This document shows, in pieces, positions 1 to 8,174 of a stretch of DNA of 64,000 nucleotides (position 1 is its first letter; the number at the start of each line of letters is the position of its first letter). The stretch is from contig NZ_FNEB01000008.1 of the NCBI RefSeq assembly GCF_900100005.1, positions 1 through 64,000 of the forward strand, given 5' to 3'. The translations under genes were made by a program, and so were the position numbers. Below the pieces are notes generated by a model. That model was not told where the DNA came from. It did not search any database and saw only the letters and a list, made by a program, of their open reading frames with translations. Origin of the DNA: Lutimaribacter saemankumensis. Lineage in GTDB: Bacteria; Pseudomonadota; Alphaproteobacteria; Rhodobacterales; Rhodobacteraceae.

Positions 1-103
1 TCAACACACGTCGATCATCAACGCGTGGCTTGCCGTGTGACTTGGGGAAGAAGGGCTCAAGACGCGCCATCTGCGCATCCGTCAGCCAGAAAAGACCAGA
101 CAT
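1..103 (-). mobile_element. IS5-type transposase, N-terminal fragment (runs off the window)
   Basis: The reverse strand from 103 encodes 34 residues beginning MSGLFWLTDAQMARLEPFFP. This is the characteristic start of IS5-family (IS427-like) transposases, followed by a KSHGKPRVDDRR stretch. The frame is open to the window edge, so only the N-terminus is present and the rest lies to the left. Just upstream of its start is the probable IS terminus (104-170). I cannot tell whether the full element is intact. Confidence 0.8.
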
Positions 104-170
104 GCTCACCGCTCGGTTTTCGAAGCGTGAATCATGCTCCAACGCGGAAATCAATGGGTCCTGACCCTAG
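104..170. repeat. probable terminal region of the IS5-type element
   Basis: The 67 bases between the transposase start and position 170 end in GGGTCCTGACCCTAG, which contains the small palindrome GGGTC-CT-GACCC. The regulator reading frame on the minus strand changes character exactly here: the 12 codons beyond 170 are IS sequence and then stop. I infer that the element ends at about 170, next to a CTAG sequence. The other end lies outside the window, so the target duplication cannot be checked. Confidence 0.6.
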
Positions 171-518
171 CTGGGCTATATCGGTTCTAATAGGCCCGGC
201 ATTCAGCGTTATCGTGTCACGATCGACCGTCAGTATGCTCTCATTTGTGAGCGCTTTGCGTATCGTGCTCAGCGATTGGCGCAGACTGGCGCGTCCAGCG
301 CCTTCGAGAGATCCTGGCCATACCAGCTCGACCAGCCTGTCCCGCGCAACTGGATGGCCTGGATGTGCGGCCAGAAAAGCAAGAACCGCGCGATCTTTGC
401 AGCCTGACAAACCAAGACTTTTGCCAGATGCATCGGTCACGGAAAACGCACCGATCAATCGGAAAAAATACAAAAATTCGTCCGAATTCTCACGATTTTG
501 CATTTCTTTGACGGTCAC
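132..518 (-). pseudogene. SARP/BTAD-type transcriptional regulator, truncated by the IS
   Basis: The open frame has 128 codons. Residues 20-90 look like the winged-helix DNA-binding domain of SARP/AfsR-type activators: an FxLIGxF opening strand, GCKDRAVLAFLAAHP, a DRLVELVWP segment and SLRQSLSTIRKAL. Native sequence ends after about residue 116 (position 171); the last 12 residues are translated from IS sequence. A normal family member would continue into a BTAD/TPR-type or cyclase-like domain, which is missing. The fragment may still be expressed but is probably non-functional. Base composition is lower in GC than the core genes to the right. Confidence 0.65.
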
Positions 519-998
519 CTCCCGCCTTAGCTGACGCGCTCATCTCAAAACTAAAGCCAGCAACCTTCAGAATCGAGGAGAAACGAGATGAGCCTTTATG
601 ACGGACCGCGAGACGTGACCCAGCATCTGAAGCAATTGGAGAAGAGATGTGGGCTGGGTGAGACACTTGATGACCGGCAACAGCATCACGGTTGGAGAGC
701 GGAGCGGGATTGGGCGCAAAGGAAGGAACCCGACTGCGAGGGCTGTGTTGAGAAGTCCGGCCGTGCGATTGCTGCAGAGGTTGGGAATAAGATCTTGGGC
801 TGGATACGACCTTTAGGGAAAGCGCTGTGAAACTGGTAATTCTCTGACAAGACTTCGATCATGTTGGCGTCCGCTTCGAGACCGTAACCATGCAGTTTTA
901 TTGTGGCGTGGGGCGATAACACAACGCCCCACTGTTTTTCGTCGGTCCAACCGTCCAGTTTTGATCCGCGACCCACTGAAATCATTCACTTTTTAACA
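519..998. other. gene-poor end of the integrated element
   Basis: No convincing gene is seen here. A plus-strand frame at 588-830 (80 codons) has a GAGGAG ribosome-binding-like site 8-9 bases before its ATG and starts MSLYDGPRDV, but the rest resembles no family I know. A minus-strand frame at 686-985 (99 codons) overlaps it and is also unrecognised. Either could be a remnant of a gene broken during rearrangement. GC is lower than in the neighbouring chromosome. Confidence 0.4.
588..830 (+). CDS. doubtful small hypothetical protein
   Basis: This is an 80-codon frame whose only support is a good Shine-Dalgarno-like GAGGAG upstream of the ATG and its position divergent from the truncated regulator. 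The product is hydrophilic, with no signal peptide or membrane segment and two cysteines close together (ExDCEGC). It may be the 5' remnant of a longer gene. An antisense frame covers most of it. I do not recognise it. Confidence 0.2.
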   Translation: MSLYDGPRDVTQHLKQLEKRCGLGETLDDRQQHHGWRAERDWAQRKEPDCEGCVEKSGRAIAAEVGNKILGWIRPLGKAL

Positions 999-1045
999 GA
1001 CTTCTAATCAGCAGGTTCGGGGTTCGAGTCCTCGTGGGATCGCCA
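999..1045 (+). repeat. 3' half of tRNA-Arg(UCU), putative attachment site (att)
   Basis: The 47 bases fit the 3' half of a tRNA. There is an anticodon loop CTTCTAA (anticodon TCT), the 3' anticodon stem TCAGC, a variable loop AGGTT, a T-stem/loop CGGGG-TTCGAGT-CCTCG, an acceptor strand TGGGATC, discriminator G and an encoded CCA. The matching 5' half is absent: the bases before 999 do not pair with the anticodon stem beyond two positions, and no D-arm exists. A 3'-half tRNA copy is the usual footprint of a tyrosine-recombinase element integrated in a tRNA gene. By orientation the element lies to the left and ancestral chromosome to the right. Confidence 0.8.
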
Positions 1046-1364
1046 TAATTTCAACGGCTTAGGGTTTTCTTGGCCAGCATGTCGGCTGGAGCGTCTTGCC
1101 CTGCTGATCGCGCGGCTTCTAGCATCGAAGTCCGGTCACCTGCTTGGTGACGTCGTTTTGCTGTGCCACGTGTGATGCGTTCAATACGGCCTTTCCCGAT
1201 CGCCCTGACGTGTGCGGCCAGCCCTTTGGCTATCGTTCAGCAGGCGGTTATTTCGACACGTTCGTTTGGCTGCAGGAAGATGGCACTATACATTGCGGCG
1301 TGGAACCTCTATCCGCACACGATTGCCCGTCGACGGGCGCCCTTATTCGAAGAAGACAACTCCC
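1046..1364. other. intergenic region after the att site
   Basis: There is no supported gene. A plus-strand frame (1144-1368) and an N-terminal extension of the helicase frame (from 1212) cross this stretch, but neither gives plausible protein sequence. It presumably contains the helicase promoter and 5' leader. I could not pick a clear -35/-10 pair. Confidence 0.5.
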
Positions 1365-3443
1365 TTGAAGAAAACTCTGCAAGACGCCCTCGATGCGCGT
1401 GGCTACACAACGCTGACCCCTGTCCAGGAGGCGGTTCTCGATCCTGCCCATGTTGGTGCCGACCTTCTGGTTTCTGCGCAGACCGGATCGGGAAAGACGC
1501 TGGGCTTCGGTCTTGCGATCGCGCCGACCATTCTTGGAAACGATGATGTATTCGGGCCGGCGGCAGCACCGCTCGCGCTGGTGATCGCACCGACGCGTGA
1601 GCTTGCCATGCAGGTCAAGCGAGAGTTGGCGTGGCTCTATGCGCCAGCGGGCGTGGTCATGGCCTCGACCGTGGGCGGCATGGACATGCGCGACGAACGC
1701 CGCGCGCTTGAACGCGGCGCGCATATTGTCGTGGCCACGCCGGGCCGCCTGCGGGACCACATCATGCGGGATTCCATCGATCTGTCCCATTGCCGTGCCG
1801 TCGTGCTGGACGAGGCGGATGAAATGCTGGATCTCGGCTTTCGCGAGGATCTGGAGTTCATCCTGGGAACGGCGCCCGCGGATCGCCAGACGCTTCTTTT
1901 CTCGGCCACGGTGCCGCCGCAGATCGCCAGGCTGGCTCAGAGCTATCAGCGGGACGCGATCCGGGTCGTTACCAAATCCGAAGCCAGCCAGCATGCCGAC
2001 ATCGCCTATCGCGCGATGTCGGTTGCAGAGCGTGACACCGAGAACGCTGTGATCAACGCGCTGCGGTATTACGAGGCCCCGAATGCGATCGTCTTCGCCA
2101 ATACGCGGGCGATGGTGAACCGTCTGACCACGCGTCTGTCGAACCGTGGCTTTCAGGTCGTGGCATTGTCCGGGGAATTGTCGCAGTCCGAGCGGACCCA
2201 TGCGCTTCAGGCGATGCGCGATGGGCGTGCGCAGGTATGCGTGGCGACGGACGTGGCCGCGCGGGGGATCGACTTGCCGAACCTCGATCTTGTCGTGCAC
2301 GCAGAGCTGCCATCGAACTTTGAAACCCTGCTTCACCGGTCTGGCCGCACAGGGCGTGCCGGGCGCAAGGGGGTGTCCGCCCTGATTGTGACACCGAAGG
2401 TTCGCAAGAAGGCAGAGCGCATTCTTGCAATGGCAAAGTTGAAAGCTGACTGGGGACCGGCCCCGGCGGCCGAAGAGGTTTTGGCGCGCGACGAAGAACG
2501 CATGTTCACCGATCCGACTTGGCAGACGCCAGTGGCGGAATCCGAAGCCCCGGTGGTGGCGCGTATCGTTGCCGAGCAATCGCCGGAACAGATCGCGGCC
2601 GCTTATCTGCGCCTTTTCCGCGAGAACCATACCGCTCCTGAAGAGTTGTCCGATCCGAACGAAAAGCGCCCGCCGCGCGTGGAGTTTGGTCCAAGCGTCT
2701 GGTTCGCTGTGTCCGGTGGCCGGGCGGCGGATGCCGAGCCGCGCCGCATCCTGCCGATGATCTGCGGTTCCGGCGATCTCAGCAAGGAAGATGTCGGAGC
2801 GATCCGCATACAGCAGGATCATTCGCTGGTGCAGATCAAGGCGGCGTCGGTCGAGCGTTTTCTGAATGCGGTTGGGCCGACGATGGAGTTGGAGAAGGGT
2901 GTGACCCTGAAACAGCTCGATGCGGCGCCCGAGTTCGAAGGGATGCCACGGCCCAGCAACAAGCGCGGAACGAAAAGCGACCGCCAAGGCCCGGGCCCCA
3001 GGCCGCAGGGGGACCGAGCGCCCCGCGAACGGCAGAACGAAGGACCGCAAAGAGAGGCAAGACCGGAGCGGACTGAAGCGCCGAAGCCTGTCAGAAAACC
3101 CGAACCGGTCCAAAGCAAGCCCCGAAAACCGGCGGCCAAGACGCCGGATATACCTGCCGGGCCAGACCGTGAAGTGCGGCGCAAGGAAGGCGCATCGGGC
3201 GGCGATCGCCCGCCGCGCCGGTCTGAAAGCGGAACCAAGGCCAAGCCACATCGTGTGAAGGACAAGCCCAAAGGCCCGCCGCCGCCGAAAGGCAAGCCAA
3301 ACAGCAAGAAGAACAAAGCCCGCGCCGCCGCGCGGGCAGGAGCAAACGATCCGTCGCAAAGTTTGCGCAAGACCAGGGGCGGCGCCGGCAAGCCGGGCGG
3401 CAAGTTCGGGGGCAAGCCGGGTAAGCCGGGTAAGCCACGGTAA
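1365..3443 (+). CDS. DEAD-box ATP-dependent RNA helicase (CsdA/DbpA type)
   Basis: Predicted RNA duplex unwinding enzyme for ribosome assembly or cold adaptation. From the TTG at 1365 (692 aa) the order is Q motif (TPVQ, about 18-21), Walker A AQTGSGKT (38-45), PTREL, TPGR, DEAD (149-152), SAT (180-182), and the C-terminal RecA lobe with ATDVAARGID and HRSGRTGRAG. A DbpA-like RNA-binding domain (about 445-520) follows, then a long Lys/Arg/Pro/Gly-rich basic tail. The frame is open back to an ATG at 1212, but the extra 51 residues look unlike family N-termini. I therefore prefer the TTG start even though its ribosome-binding site is weak. Confidence 0.93.
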   Translation: MKKTLQDALDARGYTTLTPVQEAVLDPAHVGADLLVSAQTGSGKTLGFGLAIAPTILGNDDVFGPAAAPLALVIAPTRELAMQVKRELAWLYAPAGVVMASTVGGMDMRDERRALERGAHIVVATPGRLRDHIMRDSIDLSHCRAVVLDEADEMLDLGFREDLEFILGTAPADRQTLLFSATVPPQIARLAQSYQRDAIRVVTKSEASQHADIAYRAMSVAERDTENAVINALRYYEAPNAIVFANTRAMVNRLTTRLSNRGFQVVALSGELSQSERTHALQAMRDGRAQVCVATDVAARGIDLPNLDLVVHAELPSNFETLLHRSGRTGRAGRKGVSALIVTPKVRKKAERILAMAKLKADWGPAPAAEEVLARDEERMFTDPTWQTPVAESEAPVVARIVAEQSPEQIAAAYLRLFRENHTAPEELSDPNEKRPPRVEFGPSVWFAVSGGRAADAEPRRILPMICGSGDLSKEDVGAIRIQQDHSLVQIKAASVERFLNAVGPTMELEKGVTLKQLDAAPEFEGMPRPSNKRGTKSDRQGPGPRPQGDRAPRERQNEGPQREARPERTEAPKPVRKPEPVQSKPRKPAAKTPDIPAGPDREVRRKEGASGGDRPPRRSESGTKAKPHRVKDKPKGPPPPKGKPNSKKNKARAAARAGANDPSQSLRKTRGGAGKPGGKFGGKPGKPGKPR

Positions 3444-3488
3444 GGTTCCAACCTGCCGATTGCGCAGGCATGTCTATTGCGGGCGAAA

Positions 3489-3514
3489 AAAAGGGGCGCT
3501 GATGCGCCCCTTTT
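3489..3514. terminator. bidirectional rho-independent terminator
   Basis: AAAAGGGGCGC-TGAT-GCGCCCCTTTT forms an 11-bp stem with a 4-base loop, with A- and T-runs on its two sides. It lies between the convergent helicase and Liv-operon ends and should stop both transcripts. Confidence 0.9.
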
Positions 3515-3535
3515 CTGTTCATGCGGGTTCCGGTC

Positions 3536-4696
3536 TTACTGACGGGCGAGCAGTTTCCACTTGCCGCCTTCGACGATCGAGATGGTGATCTCGTCCGCAC
3601 CCTGGTGGTCGCCCGGACCATAGGCGATACGGGTGTCGAGAAGCTCGGAATAGTAATCGACCGTCTCCATGCCCTTCTGGAAGCTTTCATGGGTCAGATC
3701 GGGACCAGCGGCCTCGAGCGCCATCACAAGCGTTTCCGCCGCGTTGTAGCCCAGCATGGCAAAGCCGCTTGCCGGCTGGCCGTATTCCTCTTCGTAGGCT
3801 TTGATGAAGGCGGCGGGCACGGGGTCTGCCGCGCGTGCGGCAAGATCGACCCAGCCGGCCGCGGCATAGAGACCTTCGGTCACGCCGTTCGGGACCGCTG
3901 CCACGGGTTCGAGGAAGCCTGCGGAGGTGTTGAGAAACTTGGCTTCGGTCCAGCCAAGCTGCTTGGCCGTGCCAACGACCGTGATGCCGGCGCGCACACC
4001 CAGCGCCATCACGATGACTTCGCAGTTTTCGCTGCGGAGTTTCTGAACGGCGCCAACGAAGTCCTGTTCGTCCGGCTTGTGGGTGGTTTCGGAAACGAAG
4101 GTCGTGCCCAGGCTTTCGGTGCTTTCCTTGGCGGCGGTCGCGATCTCGATACCGAAGTCGGTCGGCAGGTACATCGCGCAGACATTGGTGTGACCGAACT
4201 GTTCGTTCAGATATTTGATACCCGCGACGGTCTGGTCATAGTAGCTGGCGAAGCCGGTGTATTTGTTGTCGATCGGCTCGGACAGCATTTCGCGGGCCGC
4301 CGACAGCGGGTTCAGGTTCGGGATGCCCTTGGGATCGAGGATCTTGAAACCGGCCAGGTTGTGCGGTGTGCCAAGCGTCAGCATCATCGCGAACACCTTG
4401 TCGCGGTTCACCAGCTTGTTGAAAGCCTGCGCAGCCTTGGGCAACTGGTAGGTGTGATCCTCGACGACAAAGCGGATCTGACGGCCATGCACGCCGCCTG
4501 CTTCGTTCACTTCCTTGATCTTGAGGTTCGCGCCGTTGATCGCCGGAACGCCCACCGCAGCAAAGATGCCGGACAGGTCATTGGCCGAGCCGATCACGAT
4601 TTCGCTGTCGGTGACGCCCTGGGTTTCGGCGAATGCCGCCTGGGTCATCCCCAGCGCAAGCGCACCGCCCAGCACGGATTTCATGAGGGTCTTCAT
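3536..4696 (-). CDS. Liv-type ABC transporter substrate-binding protein
   Basis: Periplasmic binding protein (386 aa) of the branched-chain amino acid/HAAT family. It has a Sec signal peptide with probable cleavage after AAFA (residue 23), then SEIVIGSANDLSG and the LivJ-like two-lobe fold (GANLKIKEVNEAGGVHGR, FLNTSAGF, GYNAAETLVMALEAAG). It is the last gene of the minus-strand liv operon, separated from the acyl-CoA synthetase gene by 46 bases containing a hairpin. The neighbouring CoA ligase and aromatic-CoA genes suggest an aromatic or fatty acid ligand rather than leucine. That is inference from context. Confidence 0.92.
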   Translation of the reverse strand: MKTLMKSVLGGALALGMTQAAFAETQGVTDSEIVIGSANDLSGIFAAVGVPAINGANLKIKEVNEAGGVHGRQIRFVVEDHTYQLPKAAQAFNKLVNRDKVFAMMLTLGTPHNLAGFKILDPKGIPNLNPLSAAREMLSEPIDNKYTGFASYYDQTVAGIKYLNEQFGHTNVCAMYLPTDFGIEIATAAKESTESLGTTFVSETTHKPDEQDFVGAVQKLRSENCEVIVMALGVRAGITVVGTAKQLGWTEAKFLNTSAGFLEPVAAVPNGVTEGLYAAAGWVDLAARAADPVPAAFIKAYEEEYGQPASGFAMLGYNAAETLVMALEAAGPDLTHESFQKGMETVDYYSELLDTRIAYGPGDHQGADEITISIVEGGKWKLLARQ

Positions 4697-4720
4697 TGTG
4701 GTCTTTCCTCCCTAGGTCTC

Positions 4721-4738
4721 GCCCCGTTTATGCGGGGC
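4721..4738. terminator. hairpin between acyl-CoA synthetase and binding-protein genes
   Basis: GCCCCG-TTTATG-CGGGGC is a 6-bp GC stem lying in the 46-base gap of the operon. On the minus strand it is not followed by a T-run, so it may be an RNA-stabilising or processing hairpin giving separate levels of the binding protein rather than a full terminator. Confidence 0.5.
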
Positions 4739-4742
4739 TTGG

Positions 4743-6626
4743 TCAATACATATCATCAATCAACGGCTTGTGGCGTTTTTCCACAAAGCCACGTTTCAAT
4801 TTCATGGTCGGTGTCAGCTCTTCGTCTTCGGCTGTCAGCAGCACGTCGATCAGGCGGAAATCCTTGATCTGTTCGACGCGGGCGAATTCCTTGTTCACCT
4901 GTTCGACTTCCTGGCGGATCAGATCCTGAACCTGCGCCGCGCGGCACAGAGAGGCGAAGTCAGAGAACGGCACTTTCTTTTCCTGTGCGTATTTCTCGAC
5001 GTTCTCCTGGTCGATCATGATCAGCGCGGTCAGGTATTTCCGCTTGTCGCCTATGATGACCGCGTCGTTGATGTAGTGGCTGAACTTCAGGCGGCTTTCG
5101 ATTTCGGCCGGCGTGATGTTCTTGCCGCCCGCGGTGATGATGATGTCCTTGAGGCGGCCGGTGATGGTCACATAGCCGTCATCGTCGACCCGTCCCACAT
5201 CGCCCGTGCGCAGCCAGCCGTCATCGGTGAAGGTTTCGGCGGTCTTTTCGTTGTTGCGCCAGTAGCCCTGGAAATTGTTCAGGCCCTTGGTCTGGATTTC
5301 GCCGTCGTCCGCGATCCGTACATGCACACCCGGCACCGGTTTGCCGATCGTGCCGACCTTGTTTTCGTCGGGCGTGTTGATCGTTGCGATACCGGCGGTT
5401 TCGGTCATGCCGTAGCCTTCGACGAGGGGCACGCCGATCGACCAGTACCATTTCAACAGTTCGGGCGAGATCGGCGCCGCCCCGGTGCCGCCCCGACGCA
5501 TCCGGTCAAAGCCCAGCATGCGGCGCAGGTTCTTCAGCACCAGTTGATCCCAGACCCAATAGTTCAGCGCGGTTCCTGCAGGAACGCTGCCTTTCTCCAT
5601 CAGCGCCTTGGTGCGTTTCTGCCCGGCCTTCAGCGCGAGGTGAAACGACGCGCGTCCGAACCACGTCGCCTCCTGCGCGAGGATCAGAACGCGGGAATAG
5701 ATCTTTTCCCAGACCCGCGGCACGGCGGTGAATGTCATTGGGCTGACTTCCTGCAGGTTGTCGAAAACCGTTTCCGGGCTTTCGGCAAAGTTCACCGTGC
5801 ATTTCGCAGCGAGTGGGAAGTAGATCGACACGTCGCGTTCGAGGATGTGGCATAGCGGCAGGAAGCAAAGCTGCTCGTCCTCGGGTTTGGCGGGTAGGCC
5901 ATGCGCGCCCGCGGTGATGGCGGCCATGATGTTTTCGTTCGACAGCATGGCGCCCTTGGGCATTCCGGTGGTGCCCGAAGTGTAGATCAGCAGGGCCGTA
6001 TCTTCGGGGCGGGATTTTTCGACCTCCGCGTCGAAGGTTCCGGGCTCGGCGGCATCGGCCTGTCTGCCGATATCATAGAGTTCCTCGATGAAGATGCAGC
6101 GATCATGATCGAGATCGTGCAGGCCTTCGTCTTCCAGGATGATCACCTTGAGAACGCCGGGAACCTCGCCTTCGATTTCCAGGAACTTGTCGAGCTGCTC
6201 TTCGTTCTCGACGATCAGGAACCGCGAGTCGCTGTCTTTCAACAAATAGGCAAGCTGCGCCGCGCTGTCGGTGGTATAGACCCCCGAGGCAATGCCGCCC
6301 ACGGCCTGAATCCCGAGGTCGAAATAGGCCCATTCCTTGCGGTCTTCCGACAGGATCGACACACATTCACCACGCTGCAGGCCAAGTTTCCGCAGCGCCA
6401 TGCCGATCCATTTTGCATGTGTCCAGTAATCGCCCCATGTGTAGGCTTTCCAGATCCCGAAATCCTTTTCGCGATGCGCGGTCCGGCTGCCCAGTTCCTT
6501 GCAGCGCGCGGCGAACAGTTTGACGATGGTATCCTGCCCGTCGACCGTGACGGGCCGGGCGTCGGGGATCGCGTTGAACACGACGCCGTTGATGGTGATC
6601 TTGTCCGATGCGGCATTGGCGTTCAT
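4743..6626 (-). CDS. long-chain acyl-CoA synthetase (AMP-forming), FadD15-like
   Basis: The enzyme forms acyl- or aryl-CoA from acid, ATP and CoA (627 aa). AMP-binding motifs are clear: LLIYTSGTTGMPKGAML (about 211-227), EGYGMTETAG, and WLRTGDVG with DGYVTITGRLKDIIITAGGKNI. The fold resembles plant/bacterial long-chain synthetases with an N-terminal region and an extended C-terminus. The start has a strong GGAGGTGA site. It sits 4 bp after the LivF-type ATPase gene and before the binding-protein gene, so uptake and CoA activation are probably co-expressed. The exact acid substrate cannot be read from sequence. Confidence 0.92.
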   Translation of the reverse strand: MNANAASDKITINGVVFNAIPDARPVTVDGQDTIVKLFAARCKELGSRTAHREKDFGIWKAYTWGDYWTHAKWIGMALRKLGLQRGECVSILSEDRKEWAYFDLGIQAVGGIASGVYTTDSAAQLAYLLKDSDSRFLIVENEEQLDKFLEIEGEVPGVLKVIILEDEGLHDLDHDRCIFIEELYDIGRQADAAEPGTFDAEVEKSRPEDTALLIYTSGTTGMPKGAMLSNENIMAAITAGAHGLPAKPEDEQLCFLPLCHILERDVSIYFPLAAKCTVNFAESPETVFDNLQEVSPMTFTAVPRVWEKIYSRVLILAQEATWFGRASFHLALKAGQKRTKALMEKGSVPAGTALNYWVWDQLVLKNLRRMLGFDRMRRGGTGAAPISPELLKWYWSIGVPLVEGYGMTETAGIATINTPDENKVGTIGKPVPGVHVRIADDGEIQTKGLNNFQGYWRNNEKTAETFTDDGWLRTGDVGRVDDDGYVTITGRLKDIIITAGGKNITPAEIESRLKFSHYINDAVIIGDKRKYLTALIMIDQENVEKYAQEKKVPFSDFASLCRAAQVQDLIRQEVEQVNKEFARVEQIKDFRLIDVLLTAEDEELTPTMKLKRGFVEKRHKPLIDDMY

Positions 6627-6630
6627 CGTG

Positions 6631-7407
6631 TCACCTCCAGGTCTTCTTGCGCTTCCAGCGTTTTTCGCCGCGAGCGCCTTCTTCGGTATGGCCCAGGTAG
6701 AAGCTCTTGATGTCCTCGCTTTCCTTCAGGCGCGCGGAAGAGCCGTTCATCACGATACGGCCCAGTTCCATCACATAACCCTGATCGGCGAGGTTCAGCG
6801 CGGCGCTGGCGTTCTGTTCGACCAGCATCATCGTCACGCCTTCGTCCTTGTTCAGGCGTTTCAGGATGTCGAAAATTTCCTGAACCAGCAAAGGCGACAA
6901 GCCCAGGCTGGGTTCGTCGAGCAGCATGATTTCCGGGCTCAGCATCAGGCCGCGGCCGATGGCAAGCATCTGTTGCTGCCCCCCTGACAGGGTGCCAGCC
7001 TCCTGGTTGCGGCGTTCGGCCAGGATCGGGAAGTATTCGAAGACCAGCTCCTTGTCTTTTGCGATCGAGGACTTGTCGCTGCGTGTGTAGGCGCCGAGGT
7101 TCAGGTTTTCCTCGACCGTCAAGAGGGGGAAAACCTCGCGCCCTTCGGGCACGTGCACGATGCCTGCGCGCACGACTTTGTGCGGCTCCCACCCTTCGAT
7201 GTGCTTGCCCTGGAACAGGATTTCGCCCTTTTCCGGGTCCATGATGCCCGAAATCGTTTTCAGCAGCGTCGTCTTGCCGGCACCGTTCGCGCCGAGCACC
7301 GTCACGACCGAGCCCTTGTGCACCTCGAGGCTGACGCCCCGGATCGCCATGATCGGTCCGTAAAAGGTTTCGAGGTTGCGGACCTCCAGCAGGGGTTTGT
7401 CGCTCAT
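6631..7407 (-). CDS. Liv-type ABC transporter ATP-binding protein (LivF-like)
   Basis: ATPase subunit (258 aa) with Walker A LGANGAGKTT, Q-loop region, signature LSGGQQQM, Walker B IMLLDEPSLGLSP and switch His region VEQNASAAL, all typical of LivF. The C-terminal tail (about 235-258) is unusually rich in Arg/Lys/Trp. It overlaps the upstream LivG-type gene by 4 bp (ATGA), implying translational coupling. Confidence 0.94.
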   Translation of the reverse strand: MSDKPLLEVRNLETFYGPIMAIRGVSLEVHKGSVVTVLGANGAGKTTLLKTISGIMDPEKGEILFQGKHIEGWEPHKVVRAGIVHVPEGREVFPLLTVEENLNLGAYTRSDKSSIAKDKELVFEYFPILAERRNQEAGTLSGGQQQMLAIGRGLMLSPEIMLLDEPSLGLSPLLVQEIFDILKRLNKDEGVTMMLVEQNASAALNLADQGYVMELGRIVMNGSSARLKESEDIKSFYLGHTEEGARGEKRWKRKKTWR

Positions 7408-8174
7408 GCCGCGTCCCCCGTGCCAAGATAGGCCTCGATCACGGCAGGATGGTTCTGCACTTCTTGCGGCGTGCCTTCGGCAAGCTTCGCACCGTCGGCA
7501 AGCGCAAGAACCCGGTCGCAGACCTTGCTGACCAGCCCCATGTCATGTTCAACCATCAGAACCGTAATCCCCATCTGGCGGCGGATATCGTCGATCCACC
7601 AGCGCATGTTCTGCGTTTCCTCGACCGACAGGCCCGATGCGGGTTCGTCGAGCAGCAACAGCCGTGGCTTGGACGCCAGCGCGCGGCCCATCTCGACGAC
7701 CTTGCGCACACCGTAGGGCAGGCCCGCGATGCGCTTGTTCCGGTAGGGCTGCAGATCCAGGAAATCGATAACCTCTTCGACGGCCTCGCGGTGTTCGCGT
7801 TCTTCGCGCCGGACGCTGGGAAGATGCAGCATCTGCTCAACCAGCGTTGTCTTGCGGTGACGGTGACGACCGACCAGCAGGTTGTCGAGAACGGTCGCCT
7901 GATCGAACAGCTCGATGTTCTGGAACGTGCGCGCGATGCCCAGGCTTGGCACTTCGTCGGGTGCAAGTTTCAGCAGGTCTTTGCCGTCAAAGGTGATCTT
8001 GCCTTCCACGGGCGTGTAGAAACGCGAAATCAAGTTGAAGACCGTCGATTTGCCGGCGCCGTTCGGGCCGACAAGGGCAAAGACTTCGCCCTCGTTGACC
8101 GTCATGCTCAGCTTGTTCACGGCGGTCAGGCCGCCGAATTTCAGCGTCACGTTGTCGAGCGTCAGCAGACTCAT
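7404..8174 (-). CDS. Liv-type ABC transporter ATP-binding protein (LivG-like)
   Basis: Second ATPase subunit (256 aa): Walker A VGPNGAGKST, the LivG-specific variant of the signature (LPYGVRKVVEM in place of LSGGQ), Walker B LLLLDEPASGLS and VEHDMGLV. It is about the usual length for LivG. It overlaps both neighbours by 4 bp, so the four transport genes form one tightly coupled unit with the acyl-CoA synthetase. Confidence 0.94.
   Translation of the reverse strand: MSLLTLDNVTLKFGGLTAVNKLSMTVNEGEVFALVGPNGAGKSTVFNLISRFYTPVEGKITFDGKDLLKLAPDEVPSLGIARTFQNIELFDQATVLDNLLVGRHRHRKTTLVEQMLHLPSVRREEREHREAVEEVIDFLDLQPYRNKRIAGLPYGVRKVVEMGRALASKPRLLLLDEPASGLSVEETQNMRWWIDDIRRQMGITVLMVEHDMGLVSKVCDRVLALADGAKLAEGTPQEVQNHPAVIEAYLGTGDAA

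Noticed and set aside
999-1045. Functional tRNA gene
   Set aside because: The 5' half (acceptor strand, D-arm) is missing, so it cannot fold as a complete tRNA.
1144-1368. Cys-containing 74-codon frame before the helicase
   Set aside because: No ribosome-binding site, out of frame with the helicase, and no recognisable pattern; probably chance.
1248-3359. 703-codon open frame antisense to the helicase
   Set aside because: Shadow of a GC-rich gene; Arg/His/Gly-rich translation without any family motif, while the sense strand has all DEAD-box motifs.
3100-3443. Collagen-like or structural repeat at the helicase C-terminus
   Set aside because: The Gly/Lys/Pro-rich tail is a common basic RNA-binding extension of bacterial DEAD-box helicases, without regular triplet periodicity over distance.
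3521-4867. 448-codon plus-strand frame over the binding-protein gene
   Set aside because: Antisense of a clear LivJ-type protein with signal peptide; composition is typical of a shadow frame.
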